From positions 1 through 64,000 of the forward strand of contig CAWEGV010000006.1 of NCBI GenBank assembly GCA_963808615.1: a stretch of DNA of 64,000 nt, in the 5' to 3' direction. The notes below the pieces were generated by a model. The model made no database searches and was not told the origin of the DNA. It saw only the letters and a list, made by a program, of their open reading frames with translations. Position numbers and translations under genes: made by a program. Source of the DNA: Palsa-504 sp963808615 (GTDB taxonomy: Bacteria > Actinomycetota > Actinomycetes > Streptosporangiales > Streptosporangiaceae). Shown one piece after another: positions 8,016 to 16,157 of this stretch; within the stretch, counting starts at the first letter, position 1, and every line of letters begins with the position of its first letter.

Positions 8016-9010
8016 CTCCCCTGCATGGAGTTCCGGACCTACGGGATGCGGACCACGAAGTCCCGGTGGGTCCCTTCGAGGCAGCAGAGCCCCGGGAGGC
8101 ACACGGCACCCCAGCGTCGGCCGCCATCTGGACCAACGGGCTGTCGAAGCGCTACCGGAAGCTATCCGCGCTGACGGACTGTACGATCACCGTCCCCGAA
8201 GGCCGGATCACCGCGCTGATCGGCCCGAACGGGGCAGGCAAGACCACGCTGCTGCGGCTGCTCACCGGGCTGGCCGCGCCGACCGCGGGCGAAATGACCG
8301 TCAACGGCAGCACCCCGCGCCAGGATCCGGCCTTCCTGGCCGACGTCGGCTTCCTGGCCCAGGAGGTCCCGCTGTATCGGCGGATGTCCGCCGCCGATCA
8401 CATCCAGGCGGGCGAGCACCTGAACCCGCGCTGGGACGGCGCGTCCGCCCGGGAGCGGCTGACGGCGCTGAGTATTCCCCTGGACCGCGCGGTGGGCAAG
8501 CTGTCCGGGGGCCAGCGGGCCCAGGTCGCGCTGGCCCTCATCCTGGCCAAGCGGCCTAAGCTACTGCTGCTCGACGAGCCGGTGGCCGCGCTCGACCCGC
8601 TCGCCCGGCGGAATTTCCTCGGCGTGCTGGCCGACGCGGTGGCGGCGGGCGGCCTGACCGTCATGATGTCGTCGCACCTGGTCGCCGACCTGGAACGGGT
8701 CTGCGACCACATCGTCCTGCTGGCCTCGTCCCGGGTCCAGCTGTGCGCCGACATCGAGGACGTGCTGGCCGAGCACCAGATCCTGGTCGGCCCGCGCAAG
8801 GACATCACGGCGATCCGGCGAAGCCACTCGGTCATCCAGGTCACCCGCACGCCGCGGCAGATCACCCTGCTCGTCCGGGGGAGGGCCCCAATCACCGACG
8901 CGGACTTCCAGGCCGGCGACGCCAGCCTGGAGGAAGTCGTGCTTGCCTACATGGGCCGGGACGCCTCGCCGACCCTCACCAGCCTGGCCACGGAGGGAGA
9001 AGACCAATGA
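8012..9010 (+). CDS. ABC transporter ATP-binding protein
   Basis: Nucleotide-binding subunit of an ABC exporter, 332 residues. Walker A GPNGAGKTT (about 72-80), Q-loop region, signature LSGGQRAQVALAL (about 164) and Walker B LLLLDEPVAALDP (about 186) with the SSHL H-loop are all present. About 35 extra residues precede the domain and about 90 follow it, as in CcmA/YtrB-like drug and lipid exporters. It is translationally coupled to the GntR gene before it and to the permease after it (ATGA at 9007-9010). Regulation is probably by the GntR protein in response to a cell-envelope or drug signal; that signal is inferred. Confidence 0.93.
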   Translation: MTPLHGVPDLRDADHEVPVGPFEAAEPREAHGTPASAAIWTNGLSKRYRKLSALTDCTITVPEGRITALIGPNGAGKTTLLRLLTGLAAPTAGEMTVNGSTPRQDPAFLADVGFLAQEVPLYRRMSAADHIQAGEHLNPRWDGASARERLTALSIPLDRAVGKLSGGQRAQVALALILAKRPKLLLLDEPVAALDPLARRNFLGVLADAVAAGGLTVMMSSHLVADLERVCDHIVLLASSRVQLCADIEDVLAEHQILVGPRKDITAIRRSHSVIQVTRTPRQITLLVRGRAPITDADFQAGDASLEEVVLAYMGRDASPTLTSLATEGEDQ

Positions 9011-9987
9011 CCTGGCTCGTCTGGCGCCAGCACCGCGCCCAGTTCTACGTGGGGGCCGCCCTGCTGGCCGCGTTCGCCGTCATGATCCTAATCACCGGAA
9101 TTCAGGTGGCAGATCAGTACCATGCCGCCCAGGTGGCCTGCGCCGCGGGCAATGGCTGCAGGAACCTGGGCGGGCTGTTCTTCGGCAGCCACGTGATCGG
9201 CTTCATGGTCATCTGCACGCTGGGCGCGCCGGTGCTGGTCGGGTTGTTCTTGGGCGCTCCGCTGATCGCCGGCGAATTCGAAGCCGGCACCACGCAGTTC
9301 GCCTGGATGCAGAGCGTCACCCGCAAGCGCTGGCTCGCGGTCAAGGTCGGGTGGATGCTGCTCGCCGCGGCGGTCTGGGGCGCCGCCATCTCGGCCCTGG
9401 TGACCTGGTGGTCCGGCCCGAACAACGCCACGCAGCTCGATGCGTTCAAACCCGGCCGGTTCGACCTCATGGGCACGGTCCCGGTGGCCTACGCGCTGTT
9501 CGCGATGGCTCTCGGGATCGCGGCCGGTGCGCTGCTGCACCGGGTGCTGCCGGCCATGGCCGTCACGCTGGCCGGGTTCATCGCGGCGCGCGCGCTGATC
9601 ACGCTCTTGCTGCGCCCGCATTACATAAGCGCGGTCACCATGTTCTACAACGTGGCCAACGGGTACGCGCCGAAAGGGTCCTACTGGCAGCTCAGCCAGG
9701 GCATCCTCGGCCCGAACGGGCAGCCGGTCCCGCAGCCCAACAACGTAAACTACGTCTTCGGCATCCCGCAGACCTCCCTCCCGGCTTCCTGCGCGCCGCT
9801 GATCCACAGCGCCGGCAACCCCACGCCGGCCTGCAGCCAGGCTTTGTCTCACTTCCGCGCGTTCCTCACCTACCAGCCCGCCGACCGCTACTGGACGTTC
9901 CAGGGCATCGAGACCGGCATCTTCCTGGCCCTGACCGCCGCGCTCATAGCGGTTACCGCGTTCGTGGTGCTCCGCCGCGACGCCTGA
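9007..9987 (+). CDS. ABC transporter permease
   Basis: Membrane subunit of the exporter, 326 residues with about six hydrophobic segments: one at the N-terminus after MTWLVWRQHRAQF, a block of four from about residues 70 to 200, and one at the C-terminus before VLRRDA. A large extracytoplasmic loop lies between segments five and six (about residues 215-295). The MTWLVWRQHR start is common in actinobacterial ABC-2-like permeases paired with YtrA regulators. ATG 9007 overlaps the ATPase stop, which fixes the start although the frame is open further upstream. Third gene of the gntR-ATPase-permease operon. Confidence 0.9.
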   Translation: MTWLVWRQHRAQFYVGAALLAAFAVMILITGIQVADQYHAAQVACAAGNGCRNLGGLFFGSHVIGFMVICTLGAPVLVGLFLGAPLIAGEFEAGTTQFAWMQSVTRKRWLAVKVGWMLLAAAVWGAAISALVTWWSGPNNATQLDAFKPGRFDLMGTVPVAYALFAMALGIAAGALLHRVLPAMAVTLAGFIAARALITLLLRPHYISAVTMFYNVANGYAPKGSYWQLSQGILGPNGQPVPQPNNVNYVFGIPQTSLPASCAPLIHSAGNPTPACSQALSHFRAFLTYQPADRYWTFQGIETGIFLALTAALIAVTAFVVLRRDA

Positions 9988-10063
9988 GCAGGAAAACCGG
10001 TTGCCAGGACGGCGCCGTCCCGTACGCCCAGGTGATACGGGGCGCCTCGCTGGGGCTGGAATC

Positions 10064-10366
10064 TCAGCTTGCCGCGGTGACCGACCCGTAGACCTCGAAG
10101 CGCGTCACTGAGCTGGGCGCGGGCCGGTGCCGGTCGGGGTCCTTGGCCCGGTACTGCTGTACGCGTGCCATGGCGGCGTCGAACTGCTCCTGCGCGTCCC
10201 AGACGATCACGGTCACCCTGCGGCCGTTCTCGCGGTCGGCGAGCCACCAGCCCTGGACGCCGCCGGATTCGGCCAGGGCCGGGATGACCTCGTCCTTGAC
10301 GTGTTCGATCCCCGCGGTCAGGTCTGCGCGTGATTCGCCATCGAAGGACAGCACCATTGCGAACAT
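10064..10366 (-). CDS. Small conserved hypothetical, ABM-like fold
   Basis: A 100-residue protein of unknown function. The pattern of strands and helices (FAMVLSFDGESRADLTAGIE, VIPALAESGGVQGWWLADR, RVTVIVWDAQEQFDAAMARV) resembles ferredoxin-like antibiotic-biosynthesis-monooxygenase or stress-protein domains, but no catalytic residues can be assigned. ATG 10366 has a good GGGGAGAG ribosome-binding site just upstream. It is divergent from the MarR gene, and the paired operators at 10394-10435 lie in their common promoter, so it is a probable MarR target. Confidence 0.75.
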   Translation of the reverse strand: MFAMVLSFDGESRADLTAGIEHVKDEVIPALAESGGVQGWWLADRENGRRVTVIVWDAQEQFDAAMARVQQYRAKDPDRHRPAPSSVTRFEVYGSVTAAS

Positions 10367-10393
10367 CGTCTCTCCCCACGAGCAAGAAATTAC

Positions 10394-10435
10394 TTGACAT
10401 GCCAAGTTTTGCCGGCAATATATTTGGCATGTCAA
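10394..10435. promoter_or_regulatory. Paired MarR operator in divergent promoter
   Basis: TTGACATGCCAA (10394-10405) and its exact reverse complement TTGGCATGTCAA (10424-10435) lie 30 bp apart, centre to centre. Each 12-mer is itself nearly palindromic (TTGnCATGnCAA), the shape of a MarR dimer site. They sit between the divergent small gene (start 10366) and marR (start 10458), so both genes are likely repressed. Confidence 0.8.
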
Positions 10436-10457
10436 ATAAATAGGGTAGGGTGAGGTC

Positions 10458-10916
10458 ATGCCCGCCACGCGCGAGGCCCGCTGGATGCCGGCCTGGCTAG
10501 CGCTTGTCCGGACTCACACGCGCTTGTGGGAACAGGTCGAAGCGCAGATGCGCCGGGAGACCGGGCTGACGATGGCCCGCTATGACGTGCTCGCCCACCT
10601 GGACATGTGCGGAGGCCGGCTCGGCCTGACCGACCTCGCCGCTTCCATCCTGCTGTCGCAGTCAGGGCTGTCCAAGCTGCTGGACCGGATGGAGGCGGCC
10701 GACCTGGTCCGCCGTGACCCTGATCCTCGCGATGGCCGGGCGGCTTTCGCGGCCATCACCTCGCGGGGCCGGTCAGTGGTCAGGAAAGCCCGTCAGGGTC
10801 ATCACGAGTTCCTGCGGCAGACCTTCGCCGGGGCCCTCGATGATGATGACCTCACCGACCTGGCCCGCATCATGGACCGGATCAGCGCGGCCATCCCCGG
10901 GAGCCTGGATGGCTGA
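10458..10916 (+). CDS. MarR-family transcriptional regulator
   Basis: Dimeric winged-helix repressor of 152 residues that responds to an unidentified small molecule. The MarR core is clear: TRLWEQVEAQMRRETGLTM, then YDVLAHLDMCGGRLGLTDLA, the recognition region LLSQSGLSKLLDRMEAADLV, and the wing RRDPDPRDGRAAFAAIT. It overlaps the following yjbR-like gene by 8 bases and is divergent from a 100-residue gene. The two palindromic sites upstream fit autorepression plus control of the divergent gene. Confidence 0.92.
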   Translation: MPATREARWMPAWLALVRTHTRLWEQVEAQMRRETGLTMARYDVLAHLDMCGGRLGLTDLAASILLSQSGLSKLLDRMEAADLVRRDPDPRDGRAAFAAITSRGRSVVRKARQGHHEFLRQTFAGALDDDDLTDLARIMDRISAAIPGSLDG

Positions 10917-11319
10917 GGCCGGGGACGTGCGCCGCCTGGCGCTGAGCCTCCCCCACGTGGAGGAGATCGACAGCGACGGGTTCGATTTCCGGGTGGGCGG
11001 CAAGGGATTCGTCTGGTCCTACCCGGAGCGCCGGCCGGGCAAGCCGCGGCTGATCCGGACCGACATCGCGGTGCTGTTCGTCGGCGACGAGGCCGAGAAG
11101 CAGGCCCTGCTCCTCGGCGAGTCCTCGGTCTTCTTCACCACGCCGGGGTATGACGGCTGGCCGCTGGTGCTGCTGCGGCTGGCCGAGGTGGACGTCGAGC
11201 GGCTGGCGGAGCTGATCACCGACGCATGGCGGATGCGCGCCCCCGCGGCGCTGGCCGCCGAGCTCGACGGGACTGGCGACCTGCCAGGCGCCGACCAGGC
11301 TGAGCACGGCGGCTGGTAG
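10909..11319 (+). CDS. MmcQ/YjbR-family protein
   Basis: A 136-residue member of the MmcQ/YjbR family, which has a double-wing-like DNA-binding fold; its cellular role is unsettled. Typical features are the opening VRRLALSLPHVEEID, the FRVGGKGFVW strand, ALLLGESSVFFTTPGYDGW and the C-terminal LAELITDAWRMRAP helix. ATG 10909 (MAEAGDVRR) overlaps the end of marR, so the two are probably translated together. The C-terminal 25 residues look unstructured. Confidence 0.85.
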   Translation: MAEAGDVRRLALSLPHVEEIDSDGFDFRVGGKGFVWSYPERRPGKPRLIRTDIAVLFVGDEAEKQALLLGESSVFFTTPGYDGWPLVLLRLAEVDVERLAELITDAWRMRAPAALAAELDGTGDLPGADQAEHGGW

Positions 11320-11352
11320 GCGAGCCAACGCGGACGAAAGGAAGAGACGGCG

Positions 11353-12204
11353 ATGGCACAGCGGATCTGCGTGACAGGAGCGACGGGTCAGGCGGGCCGG
11401 GCGGTGGTGGCGGACCTGCTCGAGCATGGCTACGACGTGACGGCGACCGACATCGCGGTGACCAGGGCCGACCGGGAGCAAGGGACGCTGCAGGCGGACC
11501 TGACCGACTACGGGCAGGCGGTCGAGGCGCTCACCGGCGCCGAGGCCGTGGTGCACCTGGCCAACATCCCGGCGCCCGGGCTGAGCACCCCAGCGGTCAC
11601 GTTCAATTCCAACGTCACCATGAACTTCAACGTCTTCCAGGCGGCCGCGCACCTCGGCCTGAGCCGGGTGGTGTGGGCGTCGAGCGAGACCACGCTGGGC
11701 CTGCCGTTCGACGTGCCGCCCCGGTACGCGCCGGTGGACGAGGACCACTATCCGGTGCCGACGTCGACCTACGCGCTGTCCAAGGTGGCCAGCGAGACCG
11801 TGGCGGGACACATCGCGCAGTGGTCGGGAATCCCGTTCGTCGCGCTGCGCTTCTCCAACGTCATGGAACCCGCCGATTACCAGGAGTTTCCCTCGTTCTG
11901 GGCCGATCCGCGGCTGCGCCGATGGAACCTGTGGGGCTACATCGACGAGCGAGACGTGGCCGCGGCGTGCAGGCTGGCCCTGCAGGCCCCCGTGGTGGCC
12001 GTCGAGGGCAGCCCCGCGTTCATCATCGCCGCGGCGGACACCGTGATGAACCGCCCGTCGGCGGGCCTGCTGGCCGAGGTCTTCCCGGATGTCCGGCTGA
12101 CCCGCGAGATCGGGGAATTCGGCACGCTGCTCACGATCGACCGGGCCCGCCAGGTGCTCGGCTTCGAGCCGCGGCATTCCTGGCGCGACCACGTGTCCGC
12201 CTAG
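11353..12204 (+). CDS. NAD-dependent epimerase/dehydratase (extended SDR)
   Basis: Extended short-chain dehydrogenase fold enzyme of 283 residues, probably acting on a nucleotide sugar or similar sugar derivative. It has the NAD motif VTGATGQAGRAVV at residues 7-19, a conserved LTDYGQ acidic turn, the active-site YALSK (Tyr/Lys about 141-145) with the upstream WASSETT serine, and a C-terminal substrate region ending PRHSWRDHV. A purine-rich AAAGGAAGAGA ribosome-binding site precedes ATG 11353. It stands alone between the MarR pair and a beta-propeller gene. Confidence 0.88.
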   Translation: MAQRICVTGATGQAGRAVVADLLEHGYDVTATDIAVTRADREQGTLQADLTDYGQAVEALTGAEAVVHLANIPAPGLSTPAVTFNSNVTMNFNVFQAAAHLGLSRVVWASSETTLGLPFDVPPRYAPVDEDHYPVPTSTYALSKVASETVAGHIAQWSGIPFVALRFSNVMEPADYQEFPSFWADPRLRRWNLWGYIDERDVAAACRLALQAPVVAVEGSPAFIIAAADTVMNRPSAGLLAEVFPDVRLTREIGEFGTLLTIDRARQVLGFEPRHSWRDHVSA

Positions 12205-12375
12205 GCAGGATCCCGGCCTGGCGCCGTACGTGCGGCTGCGGCGGGGCCGGCGACGGGGCGAACCGTCGGCAGGGAAACCACATGAGGTGCTGAGGGGCGA
12301 TCCTAAGCTGGGGTATCGTGCGGTAGCCGCCTTTTATCCATTATTCCGATGTGAATAACAGAGAAGGGATCGCCG

Positions 12376-13263
12376 ATGCTCCTCCCCCAGCCCGAACGCA
12401 GCTTCGTGGCCGCTCGTGCGCCCGGCATCGGGCCGGGTTACTGGGCCGGGGCGCCATGCGCGGTCCAGGGTGACGGGGAGATCTTCCTGGCGTACCGGCT
12501 CAGGCGGCCGGTGGGATACGGGGTCGAGGGCCGGGGCTATGCGGTGGAGGTGGCGCGGTCGGCGGACGGACAGACGTTCGAGACGCTGCTGCGGATCGGC
12601 AAGGAGGAACTGGCCGCCGAGTCGCTGGAACGGCCGGCCCTGGTGCGCACGCCGGAGGGACGCTGGCGGCTCTACCTGAGCTGTGCCACGCCTGGTACCA
12701 AGCACTGGCGGGTGGAGATGACCGAGGCCACCCACCCGGCGGAATTCGACACCGGACTGCGGCACATGATTCTGCCCGGCGACGCCAAGACGGGCGTGAA
12801 GGACCCGGTGATCCGCTACCACAGCGGCCTCTGGCACCTATGGGCGTCGTGCCACCCCCTGGAGGATCCGCTGGAGGCCGACCAGATGACCACCGAGTAC
12901 GCCACCAGCCTGGACGGCCTGGCCTGGACGTGGCACGGCACCGCGCTGAGCGGGACGCCGGGCCGCTGGGATTCCAGGGGCACGCGGGTCACGGCGGTCG
13001 ATTTCAGCGGGGAGACGGTGACGGCCTGCTACGACGGCCGCGCGAGTGCGGCAGAGAATTATGAGGAACGGACCGGGGTGGCCACCGGCGCGGACCCGGT
13101 CGCGCTCACCGCAGTGGGGGACGGCCCGCTGGCGTCCTCGCCGCATCACGGTGGCGGCCTGCGGTACCTGGATATCGTGCCGCTGCCCGGCGGCCGACGT
13201 CGGCTGTACTACGAGATGACCCAGCCGGACGGATCCCACGCCCTGGTCACCGAGCTGCGCTGA
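12376..13263 (+). CDS. Glycoside hydrolase-like five-bladed beta-propeller protein
   Basis: A 295-residue cytoplasmic protein with repeated strand motifs of five-bladed propeller glycosidases (GH43/GH32/GH130-like): YWAGAPCAVQGDGEIFLAYR, RSADGQTFETL, RPALVRTPEGRWRLYLSC, VKDPVIRYHSGLWHLWASC, TSLDGLAWTW. There is no secretion signal, so it would act on intracellular sugars or phospho-sugars. I cannot place the catalytic acids with confidence, so an exact reaction is not claimed. AGAAGGGA lies just before ATG 12376. Convergent with the sulfotransferase gene. Confidence 0.72.
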   Translation: MLLPQPERSFVAARAPGIGPGYWAGAPCAVQGDGEIFLAYRLRRPVGYGVEGRGYAVEVARSADGQTFETLLRIGKEELAAESLERPALVRTPEGRWRLYLSCATPGTKHWRVEMTEATHPAEFDTGLRHMILPGDAKTGVKDPVIRYHSGLWHLWASCHPLEDPLEADQMTTEYATSLDGLAWTWHGTALSGTPGRWDSRGTRVTAVDFSGETVTACYDGRASAAENYEERTGVATGADPVALTAVGDGPLASSPHHGGGLRYLDIVPLPGGRRRLYYEMTQPDGSHALVTELR

Positions 13264-13303
13264 CCGGTGGGCCGGCTGCCGGGTTGGCCGACTCGCGCCA
13301 CGC

Positions 13304-14287
13304 TTAACCAGGGCGGCCGTTCTTGGCCTGGCCCTGCCCGACGGGCCGGGCACCGACCATGCCGCCCGAGCGCTCCCGCGGCTGTAGCCAATCGCGGAAG
13401 TCCTCGCCGAGGACTCCTTCCAGCAGCTCGATGTCTGGCTCGAAGCGCGGCAGGACTTGCTGGCGCTGTCCCCAGCTCAGCGGCTGGCGCTCGCGGCTAT
13501 GGCGCTGCAGGAAGCGCTCAAGCGGGCCGGTCAGGGCGGCGGCGCTCAGGCCGGGGATCCGGCTGCCCACCGCACTGCCCGCTCGCTGCGCCGCTGAGAC
13601 GGCCCGGTGCGCCAGCGTGGGATCCGGGTGGGAGGTGACGTTCTGTCGCGGTATCTCGGCCAGCAGCCCCTGGGCGGCCCCGAGGAACGCGCAGATCCGG
13701 TCGAGGGTCTCCGCGGGCTCGTCGACCAGCATCCGGTAGCGGATGACCAGTACCTGCTCGCGCGGGAACAGCGTGTACAGGTACTGGAGCTGCTCGCCGT
13801 AGCGGCCGAGGCCGATGTAGTGCCAGAAGCTGGCCCAGCCCGCGGCGATCCGGCGGTCCTCCTCGCCACAGGCCCGGACGAAGTCGCCGACCGGCTCCAG
13901 GCCCGCCGACCACAGATGCGTCCAGTTCGAGTGCGCCCGTTCGACCGGATCGCGCACGATCACGATCAGCCTGGCGCCAGGAATCGCCTCGCGTATCCGG
14001 CGCATCGCGGCGCGGTCGTACAGGTATAGCGGCGTCGACTCGCCACGTAGCGTGCCGGGCGGAGCAGGGTCGAACAGGGCCTCGTAGTCCAGCCTGCGCC
14101 ATACCTGCTCGCGGTAGGTCAGCGCGTCCCCCGGGCCACCCCTGGCCGGCGGCGGTCCGTCGGAGAGGAAGAACTTCGGCTCCTTGATCCCTGACAGGTA
14201 AAGGCCCGGGTGACGGGCCAGCGCGACATGCAGCGCCGTGGTGCCCGCCTTCGGGGCACCGATCACCAGGAAGTCGGGCAGGGCCAC
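13304..14287 (-). CDS. PAPS-dependent sulfotransferase
   Basis: Cytosolic-type sulfotransferase of 327 residues that would move a sulfuryl group from PAPS to an acceptor. The 5'-phosphosulfate loop FLVIGAPKAGTTALH is at the N-terminus, and the 3'-phosphate-binding stretch RLIVIVRDPVERAHSNWTH is near residues 100-118. The EPKFFLSDG segment resembles bacterial Stf/heparan-sulfotransferase-like proteins. The acceptor is unknown. GTG 14287 is preferred to GTG 14320 because GGAGG lies only ahead of the former. It is divergent from the APC permease across a minisatellite-bearing gap. Confidence 0.88.
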   Translation of the reverse strand: MALPDFLVIGAPKAGTTALHVALARHPGLYLSGIKEPKFFLSDGPPPARGGPGDALTYREQVWRRLDYEALFDPAPPGTLRGESTPLYLYDRAAMRRIREAIPGARLIVIVRDPVERAHSNWTHLWSAGLEPVGDFVRACGEEDRRIAAGWASFWHYIGLGRYGEQLQYLYTLFPREQVLVIRYRMLVDEPAETLDRICAFLGAAQGLLAEIPRQNVTSHPDPTLAHRAVSAAQRAGSAVGSRIPGLSAAALTGPLERFLQRHSRERQPLSWGQRQQVLPRFEPDIELLEGVLGEDFRDWLQPRERSGGMVGARPVGQGQAKNGRPG

Positions 14288-14334
14288 GGAGCCTCCAGGA
14301 ATTCCCGCAGGATCTCGCACGATCGGGCACGCCC

Positions 14335-14364
14335 TTGGGCGATCCCGGACCGTGAACCTATAAT
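14335..14364 (+). promoter_or_regulatory. Possible promoter in the sulfotransferase-permease gap
   Basis: TATAAT at 14359-14364 with TTGGGC 18 bases upstream, in a short AT-rich island. It points towards the APC permease, but the start codon is 357 bases away beyond the 33-bp repeats, so the link is weak. Confidence 0.35.
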
Positions 14365-14440
14365 TTCGACTATTTTAATAGGATATCACTCTCCGGGAAG
14401 CTTCTACCCTCGCTGGATGCCGTCAATCCCGCCCGTGGGA

Positions 14441-14573
14441 GGCCAGGGGCAGACGCCGGCATCACCCGCGGCAGGCCCGGGGCGGACGCTGGCATCACCT
14501 GGGGCAGGCCCGGGGCGGACGCTGGCATCACCTGGGGCAGGCCCGGGGCGGACGCTGGCATCACCTGGGGCAG
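14441..14573. repeat. 33-bp minisatellite, about four copies
   Basis: Exact-period repeat with the phase marker ATCACC at 14461, 14494, 14527 and 14560. The unit carries GGCCCGGGGCGGACG followed by CTGGCATCACC; the last three copies are nearly identical and the first is degenerate. It lies in the 433-base gap between the sulfotransferase and APC genes. The 33-base period would preserve a frame, but no supported gene covers it; the rest of the gap holds only the AT-rich promoter-like island. Confidence 0.9.
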
Positions 14574-14720
14574 GTTGGTGTGGACGTTTACGCTGCACGC
14601 GGCGGGCAGGTGGGCGGGGTGCGGACGAGCCCGACGATGTCCGGCTGGAAGGCGGACCCGGAAGGCGGCACAATGCGGATGCATGCCGTATACACATAAC
14701 GCCGCAGAAGCGGAGCCGAG

Positions 14721-16157
14721 ATGACGGATCGACCCGCAGTTGGAGTTGACGTACCGGTCCTGGAGCACACGGGGCTGGAAGCCAACGCGATCGGGGTGAC
14801 CGAAGACACCGTCATCGGGATGGCGGCCTCAGCTCCGGCGGCCTCGATCGGGCTGACCATCGCCGCACTCGCCGCGGCCACGGCTTACGGCAGCGGGCCG
14901 ATCATCATCCTGACGGCTATTCCCATGCTCATCATCGCCAACGCCTACCGGCGGCTGAACCTGTGGAGCGCGAACTCCGGCGCCTCCTTCGAGTGGGTCG
15001 GCCGGGCCATCGACCCGAACCTGGGCTTCTTGACCGGCTGGCTGATGGTGTCGGCCTACATCCTCGGCACGATCAGCGGAGTCGAGGTGCTCGCGCCGAC
15101 CGCGCTGGCCGCCTTCGGCTCCAGTTCGTCGAACACCTGGGCGAACATCGGCATCGACACCGCCCTCAGCCTGATAATGCTCGTCATCGCGATCATCGGC
15201 ATCAAGATCACGGCACGAACCCAGCTTGGCATGGCGCTGGTCGAGTACCTGATCCTGATCGGGTTCGGCATCGCCGGGCTGGCCTTCGTGCTCGGCCACC
15301 ACCCCGGCACCTACCCCATGACCAGGGCCTGGCTCAGCCCGACCGGGGTGGGCGGGCTGGGCAGCCCGGCGGCCGGGTTCCTCATCGCGGTGTACATGTT
15401 CACCGGCTGGGACGGATCGATCTACGTCAACGAGGAGACGACGCGCCGACGCACCAATCCCGGCAAGGCCGTCATGATCGCGGTTGTGCTGCTGGCGGTG
15501 ATCTACACGCTGGCCACGGTGGGCCTGCAGGGCGTGGTGTCACCGGCCAAGCTGCAGAACAACGCGGCGTCCGCGCTCGTCTACGTGGCCGAGGCCATGG
15601 GCGGGGGCGGCTGGGGCAAGGTGATGGCCCTGTCCATCGCGCTGTCGGCGATCGCCAGCACGGGGGCCGGCATCGTGATCACGGCCAGGATCGTCTACGG
15701 GATGGCGGTCAAGCGGGTGCTGCCGAGCTTTCTCGGCGGCGTGTCCCGCCAGTTCAAGACGCCGGCGGCGGCCACCGTGGTGGTCGGAGTCTTCGTCATC
15801 GCGATCACGTGGATCTACCTGCTGGCCACCTCGGTCCAGAACGCGTTCACCGACATCGTCGACGCGACCGGGCTGCTGTACTCCGCCTTCTACATCCTCA
15901 CCGCACTGGCCACCATGGTCTACTTCAGGCGCCGGATCCTGGCCCGGCCCTGGGATCTGGTGTCGCTGGGGGTGCTCCCCCTAGCTGCCACGGGGTTCCT
16001 GGGCTGGATCATCGTGAAATCGATGATGAAGGCACCCGCGACGCAGAACTGGCCGCTAGTCGGGATCGTGGTGATGGGCCTGATCCTGATGCTCGTGGCG
16101 CGGTTCGGGCTCCGCTCCCCGTTCTTCGGGATCCGGCGCGAGAGCAGCGCCAGCTAG
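14721..16157 (+). CDS. APC-family amino acid/amine permease
   Basis: Secondary transporter of 478 residues with about twelve membrane helices, in the amino acid-polyamine-organocation superfamily. The first helix region GVTEDTVIGMAASAPAASIG and the motif GFLTGWLMVSAYILG in helix 3 are typical; VNEETTRRRTNPGKAV lies in the loop after helix 6. The substrate is probably an amino acid or amine. A CGGAG ribosome-binding site precedes ATG 14721. Its stop overlaps the convergent MFS gene by 4 bases. Confidence 0.92.
   Translation: MTDRPAVGVDVPVLEHTGLEANAIGVTEDTVIGMAASAPAASIGLTIAALAAATAYGSGPIIILTAIPMLIIANAYRRLNLWSANSGASFEWVGRAIDPNLGFLTGWLMVSAYILGTISGVEVLAPTALAAFGSSSSNTWANIGIDTALSLIMLVIAIIGIKITARTQLGMALVEYLILIGFGIAGLAFVLGHHPGTYPMTRAWLSPTGVGGLGSPAAGFLIAVYMFTGWDGSIYVNEETTRRRTNPGKAVMIAVVLLAVIYTLATVGLQGVVSPAKLQNNAASALVYVAEAMGGGGWGKVMALSIALSAIASTGAGIVITARIVYGMAVKRVLPSFLGGVSRQFKTPAAATVVVGVFVIAITWIYLLATSVQNAFTDIVDATGLLYSAFYILTALATMVYFRRRILARPWDLVSLGVLPLAATGFLGWIIVKSMMKAPATQNWPLVGIVVMGLILMLVARFGLRSPFFGIRRESSAS

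Noticed and set aside
13304..14287. Part of a natural-product cluster (sulfotransferase with epimerase and glycosidase-like neighbours)
   Set aside because: No PKS, NRPS, terpene or RiPP core gene lies nearby and the genes are in different orientations with separate regulation.
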